Notes: generated by a model from the sequence alone, not told the origin. Positions 17,238 to 28,555 are shown, counted from the stretch's first letter. The stretch: 64,000 bases of DNA from Myxococcales bacterium (GCA_020633335.1 JACKDU010000002.1:1114267-1178266); one strand, 5' to 3'. Numbers and translations: made by a program.

Positions 17238-18074
17238 ATGAGCTCCCGCCGACCCGTCGTCCTCACGCTCGCCCCGCTCGCCCTCGCCCTCGCCTGCAGC
17301 GGCGGGTCCGCGACCGGGTCCGCGACCGCCGGGGCCACGACCGTCACGAGCGACGCGACCGACGCGAGCGACGCGACGACCACGACCGCGACGACCACCG
17401 CCACCGCCACCGCCACCGCCGCGGGCACCGAGGCCTCGACGACCTGCGCCGACGGCTGCCGCCCCCCGCCCTTCGACCCGTGCGACGAGGATCCGCTCCA
17501 CTGCGGCGACGGCACGCCGCTCGACGTCGATCCCGCATGCGATCTCGCGGGGCCCCTGGAGATCGCCCTCAGCAACACCGACCCCGACGCCGGCTTCAGC
17601 GTCTTCGAGGCGCCCCAGGTCGTCGACGTCCACTACGGCTTCCAGGGCGGGCAGCACACCTTCCTCGCGCTCCGCGTCCTCAACCCGGCCCTCGACTACC
17701 CTGGCCTTGAGGTCACCTTCGAGGTCGCGGCGGCGGGCTGCGACGCGCTCTTCAGCGAGTGCGACGCCCCGGTCACCCTCGCCAAGCGGACGCTCGGCCT
17801 CGACGGCCCGCCGCTCTACGCCGGCGACGACGCCTTCACCACCGTCCCCTTCCTCATCCTCCTCGAGCAGAGCCCCCACGACTTCGGAGAGAGCGGCCTC
17901 GTCCAGGTCACCGGCACGGTCAAGGACGCCTGCGGCCGGGTCGGCGCCCACACCTACGAGTACCTCCAGAGCGAGGGCGTCTTCGCGGAGCCGGGCGGCG
18001 ACTCGACGACCGGCACCACCGGCGACACGACCGGAGACACGACCGGAGACACGGGCACCGGCACGACCGGCTAG
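17238..18074 (+). CDS. Thr-rich predicted lipoprotein
   Basis: The 278-residue product has a signal peptide with lipobox LALAC, then a Thr/Ala/Asp linker (residues 22-70). A central beta-rich domain with paired cysteines follows (CADGC, CDEDPLHC, CDLAG, CDALFSEC, KDAC). The C-terminus is a tail of TTGDTTGD-type repeats. Similar tails occur in other lipoproteins of the window. The function is unknown; surface exposure is likely. Its TAG stop shares the four bases CTAG with the stop of the convergent cyclase gene. Confidence 0.75.
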   Translation: MSSRRPVVLTLAPLALALACSGGSATGSATAGATTVTSDATDASDATTTTATTTATATATAAGTEASTTCADGCRPPPFDPCDEDPLHCGDGTPLDVDPACDLAGPLEIALSNTDPDAGFSVFEAPQVVDVHYGFQGGQHTFLALRVLNPALDYPGLEVTFEVAAAGCDALFSECDAPVTLAKRTLGLDGPPLYAGDDAFTTVPFLILLEQSPHDFGESGLVQVTGTVKDACGRVGAHTYEYLQSEGVFAEPGGDSTTGTTGDTTGDTTGDTGTGTTG

Positions 18075-18940
18075 CGGCGCTCGTGCGATCCCGAGCAGAC
18101 GTGACAGAGGACGCCGCGCACCTCGTGGAGGTGCTCGGGATCGGCGGCCACGAGGTGCTCGAGGAGACGGTCGAAGCGCTGCACGCCCCCGCAGGTGGCG
18201 GACTCGTCGAGGCGATAGAGCGGCAGGGGCCGGTCGACGCCCTTGAGCGCGTAGCGATCGAGGAAGGTCAGGCACATCTCGCGGTTGATCTCGTTCATCC
18301 GATTCTGCAGCGCCACGCGGTCCGCGTCGTTCGTGGCGGCCCGCTCCTGCGCCCGCAGCTCCGCGAAGGTCTGCCCGTGGAACGCGTGGACGCACATCTC
18401 GACGGTCGCGTCGCCGATGAGCACGCGCGCGCTGGCGATCAGCTTGGTCAACGCCTCGATCCTCGCCGCGATGTTGACGCAGTGGCCGATCACGGTGTCG
18501 ACGCCGGCGACGGGGGTGCCGGCCCGGATCCGCGAGACCTCGCCGGACTCGACGCCGACGCCGAAGGAGAGCGCTGGCATCTCGGGGTTCGCCCGGTTCT
18601 GGCGCTCGCATGGTCCGGTGAGGCCCGCCTCGAGCAGGAAGGCCGCCAGCAGGCCGTTGGCGAAGTGCCGCGGGCCCATGAACACGACCAGCATGCCGTC
18701 GCCGGTGCTGCTCACCGAGATCCGCGGGTCGGCGCGCTCCGCCGGCGCCATCGCCAGCATGCAGAGATCGAGCGTCGCCGCGTAGAAGTCGGCCAGCGTA
18801 TAGCAGAAGCGGTTCGTCCCGCGCTCGTCGACACCCGCCGCGTTCAAGTTGGGCGTGAAGTTGCGGAGGTCGACGAGCACGCCGGTGGCCGGAACCGGCG
18901 GATCGACGCGCGATCGTGGGTCGTTCGCGGCGCTGCTCAC
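18071..18940 (-). CDS. Class III adenylate/guanylate cyclase domain protein
   Basis: The 289-residue protein is mostly a class III nucleotidyl cyclase catalytic domain. It has a first metal Asp in VLVDLRNFTP, a second in STGDGMLVVF, a GVGVESGEV strand and VIGHCVNIAARIEALTK with the conserved Asn and Arg. It lacks membrane helices or sensor domains, so it may be soluble. Whether it makes cAMP or cGMP is not certain. The C-terminus has a CHVC motif. The GTG start at 18940 is supported by a TATGAT -10 box (18947-18952) 6 nt upstream on the reverse strand. Confidence 0.82.
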   Translation of the reverse strand: MSSAANDPRSRVDPPVPATGVLVDLRNFTPNLNAAGVDERGTNRFCYTLADFYAATLDLCMLAMAPAERADPRISVSSTGDGMLVVFMGPRHFANGLLAAFLLEAGLTGPCERQNRANPEMPALSFGVGVESGEVSRIRAGTPVAGVDTVIGHCVNIAARIEALTKLIASARVLIGDATVEMCVHAFHGQTFAELRAQERAATNDADRVALQNRMNEINREMCLTFLDRYALKGVDRPLPLYRLDESATCGGVQRFDRLLEHLVAADPEHLHEVRGVLCHVCSGSHERR

Positions 18941-19111
18941 CCCGTCATCATACCGCCAAGCTGGCGTCGCCGGGTCGCGGCGCGCGACGTCCGGCCGAGC
19001 CAGGTGCCGACGCGCGATCCCACTTCGACGCCGCGACGCCGGCAACTCGGGGCGCCGCGACGCCCCGCCGGCCGCCTCGGCGGCGCCGGAGCCCCGTGCT
19101 AGATTGCGTCG

Positions 19112-19738
19112 ATGCGCGACGACGCCGAGCTCCTCGCGGCCTGGCGGGCGGGCGAGCGGGCCGCCGGCGAGGCGCTCCTCTCCCGCCACTTCGACGCGGT
19201 CCACCGCTTCTTCCGCTTCAAGGTGCCCGAGGACGCGGCCGCCGATCTGATCCAGCAGACCTTCCTGGCGATCTGCGAGGGCCGGGAGCGCTTCCGCGGC
19301 GAATCGGCGTTCCGCACCTACCTCCTCGGGACCGCCCGGCTGATCCTCCTGAGCTACTTTCGAAAGCGCCGCCGCGACCTCGAGCGGGTCGATCCCCTCG
19401 AGCAGAGCGTCGCCGAGCTCGGCCCCACGCCGAGCTACGCGCTCGCCCGCCGCCGCGAGGAGGAGATCCTGGTGCAGGCGCTCCGCGAGCTCCCCCTCGA
19501 CCTCCAGATCGCCTTCGAGCTCTACCACCTCGAGGGGATGACCGCCGGCGAGCTCGCGCGCATGCACGGGCTCAGCGAGCCCGGGATGTACGGCCGCCTC
19601 CGCAAGGCGCGGCTCCTGGTGGTCGCCGCCTGCGAGCGGATCGCCGAGACCCCTGCCCTCCGCGAGGCGACCGTCGAGCGCCTCGACGACTGGGTGCGCG
19701 GGCTCCAGGCGCAGATCGGCGCGCGCGGTCGGGGCTAG
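19112..19738 (+). CDS. ECF-type RNA polymerase sigma factor
   Basis: The 208-residue protein has sigma region 2 (ADLIQQTFLAICEGRERFRG...ILLSYFRKRRR) and region 4 (LRELPLDLQIAFELYHLEGMTAGELARMHGLSEPGMYGRLRKAR). These are the two domains of extracytoplasmic-function sigma factors. No anti-sigma factor with a zinc motif is adjacent; the next genes are a lipoprotein and a broken kinase. An extended -10 box, GCTAGATT with TAGATT at 19100-19105, ends 6 nt before the ATG. A strong hairpin follows the stop. Confidence 0.9.
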   Translation: MRDDAELLAAWRAGERAAGEALLSRHFDAVHRFFRFKVPEDAAADLIQQTFLAICEGRERFRGESAFRTYLLGTARLILLSYFRKRRRDLERVDPLEQSVAELGPTPSYALARRREEEILVQALRELPLDLQIAFELYHLEGMTAGELARMHGLSEPGMYGRLRKARLLVVAACERIAETPALREATVERLDDWVRGLQAQIGARGRG

Positions 19739-19742
19739 CGGG

Positions 19743-19774
19743 GGCGCCGCGTCCGCGAGGCGGAACGCGGCGCC
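19743..19774 (+). terminator. Strong hairpin after the ECF sigma gene
   Basis: Bases 19743-19756 pair with 19760-19774, leaving one bulged A and a 3-base loop, for 14 bp of very GC-rich stem starting 5 nt after the stop codon. There is no T run, but the stability and position suit a terminator or mRNA 3' end. Confidence 0.6.
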
Positions 19775-19821
19775 TCGGCCGACCGGTGTCGGTCCCGGTG
19801 GCGGCCTGCTAGCCTCGTGCG

Positions 19822-20373
19822 GTGCTCCGCGCGACCTCGCTGCCAACGGTGATCGCCCTCCTGGCCGCCGGCTGCGCGGACGCAGACGCGGACGACGGGG
19901 GCGAGCTCGCGGGGTCGACGACGTCGATCGTCGACCTCGCCGCCTTCGTGCCGCTCGACCCCGCCGACGATCCCTTCGCCGCGCGCCGCGGCCCGGACGC
20001 GACCTGCGACCCCGCCGGCTTCGGCATCGAGGACCTCGCCGGCGAGCCCGCCTTCGAGATCGCAAGCGGCCTCTGCGGCTACCTGAGCGCGGGCCAGCCC
20101 CTCCCCTTCGCGCTCCCGGCCGGCGCGCTCCTGAAGATCCGCCTCTGGCACTTCGACCTCAGCGCGAGCGGGCCCGCCGACGCGTTCCTGGCCCTGGCGA
20201 TCGACGGCGCGCCGCTCTGGTCGAAGACGGTGGCGATCCCGGCGCCCGGCGCCCTCGTCCTCGAGGAGCTCACGCTCGGCGAGGCCGCGGCCGCCGGCGC
20301 GCCGCTGGTCTTCCACGTCGACAACCACGGCGAGAACACCTACGCGCTCCTCGAGATCAGCGCGACCTGGTGA
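19822..20373 (+). CDS. Small predicted lipoprotein
   Basis: The product of 183 residues starts at GTG 19822, 6 nt after a TAGCCT -10 box (19810-19815) of the extended type. It has a signal peptide with lipobox LAAGC, an Asp-rich spacer and a beta-rich domain (LLKIRLWHFDLSASGPADAF, LVFHVDNHGENTYALLEIS) that could be a jelly-roll-like fold. One cysteine pair is present. I do not recognise a family. Confidence 0.7.
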   Translation: MLRATSLPTVIALLAAGCADADADDGGELAGSTTSIVDLAAFVPLDPADDPFAARRGPDATCDPAGFGIEDLAGEPAFEIASGLCGYLSAGQPLPFALPAGALLKIRLWHFDLSASGPADAFLALAIDGAPLWSKTVAIPAPGALVLEELTLGEAAAAGAPLVFHVDNHGENTYALLEISATW

Positions 20374-20397
20374 TCCCGTCCCCGCGGGCAGCGCGGG

Positions 20398-20575
20398 TCA
20401 CGGGCAGTCGAATTGCAGCGGGTCGTCGGTCTTGCAGAGGGTGATCTTCGGCGGCTTCTTGTCCGGAGCGCCGCCCGTGGCCGCGGGGGGCTTGCCGGCG
20501 CCGCCGCGCCGCGCCCCCTTCGCCCGCTCGCGCGTCGCCTCGGCCGCGGCCGCGGCCTCCGCCTCCGCCCGCCGG
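20398..20575 (-). pseudogene. C-terminal remnant of an unidentified reverse-strand gene
   Basis: Reading the reverse strand into a stop at 20398, the last residues are KPPKITLCKTDDPLQFDCP, preceded by a Lys/Arg/Gly/Pro-rich linker and an Ala/Glu-rich helix. This looks like a genuine protein tail with the normal strong GC third-position bias. Any reading further upstream on this strand only shadows the kinase on the other strand, so the front of this gene is missing. It abuts the point where the kinase begins without its own front half. Confidence 0.45.
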
Positions 20576-20577
20576 AG

Positions 20578-22229
<1,652 letters not shown>

Positions 22230-22233
<4 letters not shown>

Positions 22234-23081
22234 CCCTCGTCGCAGCTCACCCGGAACGCGTCGTCGAGATCCCAGGGGAGGATCAGCGTCCGCAGCCCCT
22301 GGCTCAGCGCCGCCGGGCACACGCTCGCCGCCAGCGCCTCGGCGGCCGCGAGGTCATCGGCGTTCGTGTACTCGGCGTTGAAGACCGGCTTGCCGGCGTC
22401 GAGGAAGGGCTGGAGCTGGTCGCACTCGTCGTACTCGTGGCACTGCTCGTTGAGCGAGAGGTCGAAGTAGTCGACGAGCTCGGGGACCTGGTCGCCGTCG
22501 TTCTTGAGCGCGACCGCGAGGCCGCGCTCGTGGGCCGCGTTGGCGAGCGCCCGGTTGAACGCGAGCTGATCGGTCGCGGTCAGCGAGAAGCCGGTGTTGT
22601 TGGCGAAGCCGTCGACGTTGTCGGGCTCGACCCCGTCGCAGCCGGCCTGGGCCGCGAGGTCGAGGCGATCCTGCATTACCTCCCAGACCACGGGCGAGCG
22701 GACGTCGAGCCAGCGCTCGCCCGCCCAGCCGTCGAGGCGCTTGCCGAGGTCGGCGTCGTCGAAGCGATCGAAGTCCGGGCGCCAGTCCTCGGACGAGCCC
22801 GCCGAGAAGTAGCAGATCACCCGAAAGCCCGCGGCCTGGAGCGCCGGCACGTCCGCCTGCCGCTCGAAGAGATCGACGTCGACGACCTCGACGTCGTAGG
22901 TCGTGTTGATCGGCGCGCCGCTGAGCTGCCATTGCCAGCGGGCCTCCTTGCCGGGCCGGTACCAAGCGCCCTCGGTGATCGGCGGGTCGTCGACGTTGAA
23001 GTGCTGGGCGGGTCCGCGCTCGGCGGCGCAGGCCCCCGCGAGGAGCGCGGCGACGACGAGCGAGCGACGATCCCAGCGCAT
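22230..23081 (-). CDS. GH114-like (endo-alpha-1,4-polygalactosaminidase family) lipoprotein
   Basis: The 283-residue product has a signal peptide with lipobox LLAGAC. A TIM-barrel glycosidase domain of the GH114 type follows, with WQWQLSGAPI, FRVICYFSAGSSEDWRPD, the acidic CDGVEPDNVDGFANNTG loop, VALKNDGDQ and FNAEYTN. GH114 enzymes cleave galactosamine-containing polymers. The substrate here is unproven, but a role in attacking or remodelling extracellular polysaccharide is likely. The ATG at 23081 has a TATCGT box (23089-23094 in window coordinates) 7 nt upstream. The stop shares CTAG with that of the kinase remnant. Confidence 0.85.
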
Positions 23082-23276
23082 CGCTCCCACGATAGGGCCC
23101 GGCGCCGCCGCTCGGGGCGCAAAATGCTCGGGCGCGGAGGCGACGGCGAGCGTCACCGCGCGGGGCCTGAATTGAGCGCACTGGGGCGTGCAAGGGCGCG
23201 CGCGGCCCCCTGCGGGCCCCCGCCAGCGCCAGCGACCGCCCGGGTCGGGGGAGCGCGCCCCCGGCCCCTCGCCTGG

Positions 23277-23282
23277 TAGAGT
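23277..23282 (+). promoter_or_regulatory. Extended -10 box TAGAGT for the Hsp90-like gene
   Basis: TGG-TAGAGT ends 7 nt before the ATG at 23290, predicting a leaderless transcript. Confidence 0.55.
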
Positions 23283-23289
23283 TGCGGCG

Positions 23290-24921
23290 ATGTCCGAGCC
23301 GGCGGAGCTCAGGGTCTCTGACGCCCTCGACAAGCTGATCCACCAGTTCTCGGATCCCCTCTCGTTCTTCCGCGAGGTGATCCAGAACGCGCTCGACGCG
23401 GGATCGCAGGAGGTCGAGGTCTACCTGACCTATGAGGAAGGGAAGTCGGCGCGCGACAAGGGCGTGGCGATCATCCACATCGACGACTGGGGCGAGGGGA
23501 TGACCCGCGAGATCATCGAGAAGCGCCTCACTCGCCTCTTCTCGTCGTCGAAGGACGGCGACCGCACGAAGATCGGCAAGTTCGGGATCGGCTTCGTCTC
23601 GGTCTTCGCGATCGAGCCCGAGATCGTCTGCGTCGACACCTCCCGCGAGGGCGAGCACTGGCGGGTGCTCTTCACCGCCGATCGCAAGTTCGAGCTCCGC
23701 CGCCTCGAGGTCCCGGTCGACGGGACCAAGATCCGGATCTACAAGCGCGTCGATCGCCCGGGCTACGAGGACCTGGTCCGGCGCTCGCGCGACGTGATCC
23801 GCTACTGGTGCAAGCACACCCGCGGCGAGATCCGCTTCGAGGGCGACCTGATCTCCGAGCCCCTCGACGTCGACGCGACGATCCGGGTCCGCGAGGAGGA
23901 CGAGCAGACGACGATCGTCGTCGGCCACCCCAGCGACCGGCGCTCCTTCTTCGGCTTCTACAACCGCGGCCTCACCCTCCTCGAGGGCGACAAGGAGCAC
24001 CACCCCGGGCTCGCCTTCAAGATCTCCTCCGACCTCCTCGAGCACACCCTCACCCGCGACAACGTGATCCAGGACCGCGGCTACTACCGGGTCCTTGAGC
24101 GCCTGCAGGCGCTGATCCGCGGGCCCCTGAGCGCCGCCGTCTTCGCCGCTCTCGAGAAGGCGCTGGTCGACGGCCACCTCCCGCGCAGCGGCCTCGACTA
24201 CCTCTACAAGGCGGCGGCCTGGCACCTCGGCGACACCGCGGACCAGCCCGCCGAGGTGATGGCGCGCCGGGTGGCGACCACGCCGAGCGGCCAGCCGATC
24301 ACCCTCGGCGCGCTCAAAGAGGCGATGGGTCGCAGCGAGCGGCCGCTCGTCGCCCGCGAGCGCTCGCCCCTCAGCGACGCGGTCGAGGCGACCCGGCGGA
24401 TGGTGATCCTCGCGGCCGAGGACGATCCGCTCCAGCGCCTCATCGCCCACCTCGACGGGGGCAAGCGCCTCGAGACCGTCGGCGAGCGCTTCTGCATGCC
24501 GCTGCCCCCCCGCGACGACCTCGAGGCGAGCCGCCTGCGGCCGCTCGCCGAGGCCGCGGACCGCCTCCTGCGGGCCCAGGGCGGCAAGCTCAGCGGCGTC
24601 GCCTTCGGCCGCTTCGCCTACCCGGGCTCGCCGATCGCCGACAACGTGGCGATCACCCAGCTCCGCTTCGGCGCGCTCGACGAGGTGGGCGAGGTCCGCG
24701 AGCTCGGCTCCGGCTTCCTCGCCCGCCGCCGGGTGCTGGTGATCAACGCCGATCACCCGACGGTCCACACGCTCATCGCCCTCGCCCAGCGCGAGCCCGA
24801 GCTCGCGGCCTACGTCCTCGCCAAGCTCTTCTACCTCGGCCGCCGCCTCGACCCGGCGGTCGACGGCGAGCTCGCCCGCCTGGCGCACGAGCACCGCGAC
24901 CTCCGCCTCGGCGCGAGCTAG
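23290..24921 (+). CDS. Hsp90/HtpG-like GHKL ATPase
   Basis: The 543-residue protein begins with a GHKL ATP-binding domain like HtpG. It has FFREVIQNALDAG (catalytic Glu and Mg-binding Asn), IDDWGEGMTREIIEKRL, and the G2 loop KIGKFGIGFVSVFAIEP. A middle domain follows with EGDKEHHPGLAFKISSDLLEHTLTRDNVIQD, resembling the client-binding/middle domain of Hsp90. It is shorter than HtpG (about 620) and the C-terminal dimerisation domain is not evident. It is therefore an Hsp90-like paralogue of unknown client. It stands alone, convergent with a lipoprotein gene whose stop overlaps it by four bases (CTAG). Confidence 0.8.
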   Translation: MSEPAELRVSDALDKLIHQFSDPLSFFREVIQNALDAGSQEVEVYLTYEEGKSARDKGVAIIHIDDWGEGMTREIIEKRLTRLFSSSKDGDRTKIGKFGIGFVSVFAIEPEIVCVDTSREGEHWRVLFTADRKFELRRLEVPVDGTKIRIYKRVDRPGYEDLVRRSRDVIRYWCKHTRGEIRFEGDLISEPLDVDATIRVREEDEQTTIVVGHPSDRRSFFGFYNRGLTLLEGDKEHHPGLAFKISSDLLEHTLTRDNVIQDRGYYRVLERLQALIRGPLSAAVFAALEKALVDGHLPRSGLDYLYKAAAWHLGDTADQPAEVMARRVATTPSGQPITLGALKEAMGRSERPLVARERSPLSDAVEATRRMVILAAEDDPLQRLIAHLDGGKRLETVGERFCMPLPPRDDLEASRLRPLAEAADRLLRAQGGKLSGVAFGRFAYPGSPIADNVAITQLRFGALDEVGEVRELGSGFLARRRVLVINADHPTVHTLIALAQREPELAAYVLAKLFYLGRRLDPAVDGELARLAHEHRDLRLGAS

Positions 24922-26432
24922 AGCGCGACCGCGGTCACCCAGCGCAGCCGCCCGTCAAGGCCAGCGCTGAGCTCGGGATCGGGCTCGAGCGCGTCGACCC
25001 GCGAGAGCTCGGCGTCGCTGCCGAGGACATAGAGGTTGCGCGGCGATCCGGCGGGCTCGCCGAGGTCGGTGTTGAGCGAGGCGTCGGCCCGGCTGTAGAG
25101 GAGGAGCTCGCCGGTCTCGTCGATCGCCACCGCCCACATCGCCACCCCGTCGTAGCGCTCGAGGCCGCCGACCGACGCCCGGACGACCGCCGTCAGCGGC
25201 GAGGAGTCGACCACGTCGAGCGCCTCGTTGAAGCCCACCGAGCAGCTCCAGGCCGCCCAGCGCCCGGACGGCGAGATCACCGGATCCTGGGCGAGGGGGC
25301 ACTCGGTCATCTCGATGTTGACGACCTCGAGGCCGTCGCTGGCGACCCGGAGGATCGGCCCCGAGCGATCGATGAAGACCAGCGCCCGGCCGCCGCGCAC
25401 CGCCTTCCAGGTCCAGCGATCGCGGCCGCCGGCGAGCGGCAGCGCGACCTCCTCGCCCTCGAGCCAGTCGACGCGGACGACCGCGTCGTCGCGGACGACC
25501 ACGTAGTGCCGGGGCGAGATCGCGGCGACCACGTCGCCGTCGCCGCTCCACACGCATGCCGCCTCGCTCTCCCCCGCGACCCACGACCAGCGGTAGATCC
25601 GGCAGGGCTCGCCGGGGCCGGCGACCAGCGAGAGCGCGACCCCGTCGGGATCGACGAGGCCGAGCCCGGCGAAGGCGGTGCCGCCGGCGAGCTGGCCGAC
25701 CCCCGGGAGGACGCCGCGGCCGAGCTCGACCAGCGCCCGATCGACGCCGGCCGACGCGGGGTAGCGGAGCGCGACGATCTCGCCGCCCTGCGCGAGCTCG
25801 AGGGTGTTGCCCTGATCGACCGCCTCGATCGCGAAGAGCACCGGCGCGTCGGCGCCGCTCGCCAGCCCCCACTCGAGCGGGCAGGGCCGCGCCGCGTCGC
25901 CGCGGAGATCGAGGCGGAGGGGCTTCACCCGGCGATCCGCCCCCTCGCCGATCACCGGCGCCACGACCGAGGGATCGAGGGGGACGACCTCGAGATCGCC
26001 GGCGCAGGCGTCGATCCACGCGAGCGCGTCGCCGCGGCCGCTGAACACCGGCGCGGGCCCGCGAGCGCCGCTCATCGGCAGGCGCAGCGGCAGCGCCCGA
26101 CGGCCGTCGAAGTCGAGGTAGCCGGCGCGCACCCACGGCACGTCGACCACCAGGAGCGGCGTCGCGTTGCCGAGCATCGCCAGCGCGCCGCGCCCCCGCG
26201 GATCGAGCTCGACGAGGAGCGCCGACTCGGTGGAGTGGCCGCCCGCGGCGGCCTCGAGGGTCGCGGTCTCAAGCGCTCCCCGGCTGTAGACGTGGACCGT
26301 GCGATCGCCGCCAGGGTGGGCCTCATCGAGCCAGAGCGCGCGGGCCTCGACCACCGGCGTGTCACAACCCACGAGGGCCCCGAGGCCGGCGAAGATCGCC
26401 CCCCAGCGCACCCTCCGGCGGCCCCTCGACAT
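24918..26432 (-). CDS. Large predicted lipoprotein, beta-propeller-like
   Basis: The 504-residue product has a signal peptide with lipobox LVGC. The mature part consists of repeated beta-rich segments with recurring patterns such as ALAWIDACAGDLEVVPLD, GRALVFIDRSGPILRVASDG, ISPSGRWAAWSC and ETGELLLYSRADASLN. These resemble blades of a WD40/TolB-type propeller, but I do not recognise a named family. There are few cysteines. The ATG at 26432 has a TATCGT box (26441-26446) 8 nt upstream on its strand, suggesting a leaderless mRNA. Confidence 0.65.
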   Translation of the reverse strand: MSRGRRRVRWGAIFAGLGALVGCDTPVVEARALWLDEAHPGGDRTVHVYSRGALETATLEAAAGGHSTESALLVELDPRGRGALAMLGNATPLLVVDVPWVRAGYLDFDGRRALPLRLPMSGARGPAPVFSGRGDALAWIDACAGDLEVVPLDPSVVAPVIGEGADRRVKPLRLDLRGDAARPCPLEWGLASGADAPVLFAIEAVDQGNTLELAQGGEIVALRYPASAGVDRALVELGRGVLPGVGQLAGGTAFAGLGLVDPDGVALSLVAGPGEPCRIYRWSWVAGESEAACVWSGDGDVVAAISPRHYVVVRDDAVVRVDWLEGEEVALPLAGGRDRWTWKAVRGGRALVFIDRSGPILRVASDGLEVVNIEMTECPLAQDPVISPSGRWAAWSCSVGFNEALDVVDSSPLTAVVRASVGGLERYDGVAMWAVAIDETGELLLYSRADASLNTDLGEPAGSPRNLYVLGSDAELSRVDALEPDPELSAGLDGRLRWVTAVAL

Positions 26433-26540
26433 CGCCCGAGACGATAGCAGAGGCGGCCTTCGGCGGGGATGCGTCGTCGCCGCACACGCGCGGGCTTGCC
26501 CTTGCGCCCCCCGCCGCTTTTCGGCAGGCTTGCGCGCCAT

Positions 26541-28538
26541 ATGGCCGGTGACGACGACACCCAGGAATTCGAGAGCGACGAGGGCGAGCTGATGATCGGT
26601 GACGAGGGCGACGACGACGACGACGCCCCGGTCAGCGACGAGGAGATCCAGGAGGCCGCCAAGAGCATCGATCTCGTGGTCCTGCCGATCGCCTGCACCA
26701 ACGAGGGCAAGGGCGCGCCGCTGGCCATGGGGATCCAGCGCTGGCTCGCCCAGGAGCTCGCCCAGCACGGCGCCCGCGCGGCCGCCCCGGTCTTCACCGC
26801 GCTCCACGAGCAGAACGGGCGCCAGATCCCGGCGCTGATGGTCTTCCGCGAGCCCTGGACCGACGAGCGCGCGCTCGAGGGGATCGGCCGCTTCCCCAAC
26901 GCCAAGCTCGCGCTCATCGTCGACATCCGCGTCGACGACGAGAACCTCTCCTGGGAGGCCCGCTTCGTCGACATCGACCAGGCCGCCAAGACCCTGAGCG
27001 AGCGGAGGCGCTGGACCTTCAGCGGCGCGCCGCCGGAGATGGCCGCCGCCCTCGCCGATCTCCTCATCGAGGTCGGCGCCCAGCTCGGGCACGAGATCCC
27101 CAAGGAGGAGTGGCAGAAGGTCTTCGGCACCGGCAACGTCCAGGCCCTGGTCTCCTTCCTCGTCGGCCTCGGCAACCTCTCGGCCCTCCAGGGCCGCTGC
27201 GTGCCGACCACCTCGCAGCAGCTCCTGGCGCCGCTCATCGACGCGATCAACCGCGCGCCCGAGATGGACGTGGCGATGCAGGCCCTCCACGCGATGGTCG
27301 ACATCCTGGTCTCCGGCCAGCCCGATCAGGGGGCGATCCCGCTCTCGATCCAGGCCCTCAACCTCGCCGCCCAGCGCCGCAAGAACGACCAGGGGACCTG
27401 GCACCACCTGGCGATCGTCCTCCGCCGGGTCGGCGACATCGGCGGCTCGATCTCCGCCTACCAGCAGGCGATCAACCTCGGGCCCCAGGACCAGGCGGTC
27501 GCCGCCGGCATGATCGACGCGCTCCGCGGCGCCGGCGACAGCGAGAACGCCTTCAAGGTCGCCAAGTTCGCGGTCGAGAACGGCAACGAGGGGCCGGTGG
27601 TGATGGCCCAGCTCGCCTCGCTGATGATCGAGGGCGATCAGTTCGACGAGGCCGAGCCCTTCCTCCGCCGGGCGATCGAGGAGGGCAAGGTCCCGAGCGC
27701 CTACGGCGATCTCGCCAACGTCCTCTGGGACCGCGACGGCGACGACGACGAGGTCGCGGAGAACCACCAGGAGGCGCTCGCCCTCCTCGGTCAGGCGGTC
27801 CAGCTCCCGCAGATCCACAAGAGCGCCCTCGACATGCTCCTCGACCTCCACGAGGAGGAGAAGGTCGAGGCCGCGACCGAGCTCCTGCTCAAGGCCGCCG
27901 AGCTCCACCCGGAGAACGCCGGCGTCCTCCGCTACGTCGCCTCGATGTACCTCGAGGGCGACAACCCGGAGGCCGCCCGCCCCTACCTCCAGCAGATCCT
28001 CTCGACCCAGCGCCGCTCGCTCGACGACGACGCCTTCGCCCGCCGCGCGCTCCTCACCCTCGAGGTCGCCGACTTCGAGGATCTCTACGACGACGCGATC
28101 GACAAGGTCCGCTCCGATCAGGCCAAGGCCCAGGCCGAGGCGGCGGTCTTCCTCCGCAAGATCATCGCCCGCGAGCCCCGCTACTGGCAGCCGCACCTGA
28201 TGCTCGCGCTCGCGGTGCGCGGGACCGAAGGCGACGGGGCGGCCCTCGCCCACCTGATGGACGCGGTCCGCCTCCGGCCCAACGACGTCGAGATCCGCTC
28301 GCTCCTGGCGGCGATCCTCCGCCGTCAGGGCCGGCCCAAGGAGGCGGTCGAGCACCTCCGGGTGGTCGTCGCCCTCAACCCCCGCGAGATCGATCCGGTG
28401 GTCAACCTCGCGGCCTGCATGCGCGACGCGAACATGTTCGACGAGGCCCGCCAGGTCTGCCAGGCGGCCCTCCAGATGATCCCGAACCACCCCGAGTTCA
28501 AGCGGATCCTCGACTCGCTGCCGCCCGCGCAGCACTGA
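26541..28538 (+). CDS. TPR-repeat protein with acidic N-terminus
   Basis: The 665-residue protein starts at ATG 26541 with an Asp/Glu-rich stretch (residues 3-35). A domain of about 180 residues follows that contains VVLPIACTNEGKGAPLAMGIQRWL and looks like a nucleotide-free alpha/beta fold. Many tetratricopeptide units run from about residue 230 to the end (for example HHLAIVLRRVGDIGGSISAYQQAINLGPQ, LSTQRRSLDDDAFARRALL, HLRVVVALNPREIDPVVNLAACMRDANMFDEAR). TPR arrays bind proteins. No signal peptide is present, so it is cytoplasmic. A hairpin and then a prolyl hydroxylase gene follow. Confidence 0.78.
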   Translation: MAGDDDTQEFESDEGELMIGDEGDDDDDAPVSDEEIQEAAKSIDLVVLPIACTNEGKGAPLAMGIQRWLAQELAQHGARAAAPVFTALHEQNGRQIPALMVFREPWTDERALEGIGRFPNAKLALIVDIRVDDENLSWEARFVDIDQAAKTLSERRRWTFSGAPPEMAAALADLLIEVGAQLGHEIPKEEWQKVFGTGNVQALVSFLVGLGNLSALQGRCVPTTSQQLLAPLIDAINRAPEMDVAMQALHAMVDILVSGQPDQGAIPLSIQALNLAAQRRKNDQGTWHHLAIVLRRVGDIGGSISAYQQAINLGPQDQAVAAGMIDALRGAGDSENAFKVAKFAVENGNEGPVVMAQLASLMIEGDQFDEAEPFLRRAIEEGKVPSAYGDLANVLWDRDGDDDEVAENHQEALALLGQAVQLPQIHKSALDMLLDLHEEEKVEAATELLLKAAELHPENAGVLRYVASMYLEGDNPEAARPYLQQILSTQRRSLDDDAFARRALLTLEVADFEDLYDDAIDKVRSDQAKAQAEAAVFLRKIIAREPRYWQPHLMLALAVRGTEGDGAALAHLMDAVRLRPNDVEIRSLLAAILRRQGRPKEAVEHLRVVVALNPREIDPVVNLAACMRDANMFDEARQVCQAALQMIPNHPEFKRILDSLPPAQH

Positions 28539-28555
28539 TCCCGATGCCGCCCCGT

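Noticed and set aside
14435..17578. A 1047-codon reverse-strand frame across gcvH and the aminotransferase gene
   Set aside because: Shadow of well-supported forward genes; composition is featureless and no domain is present.
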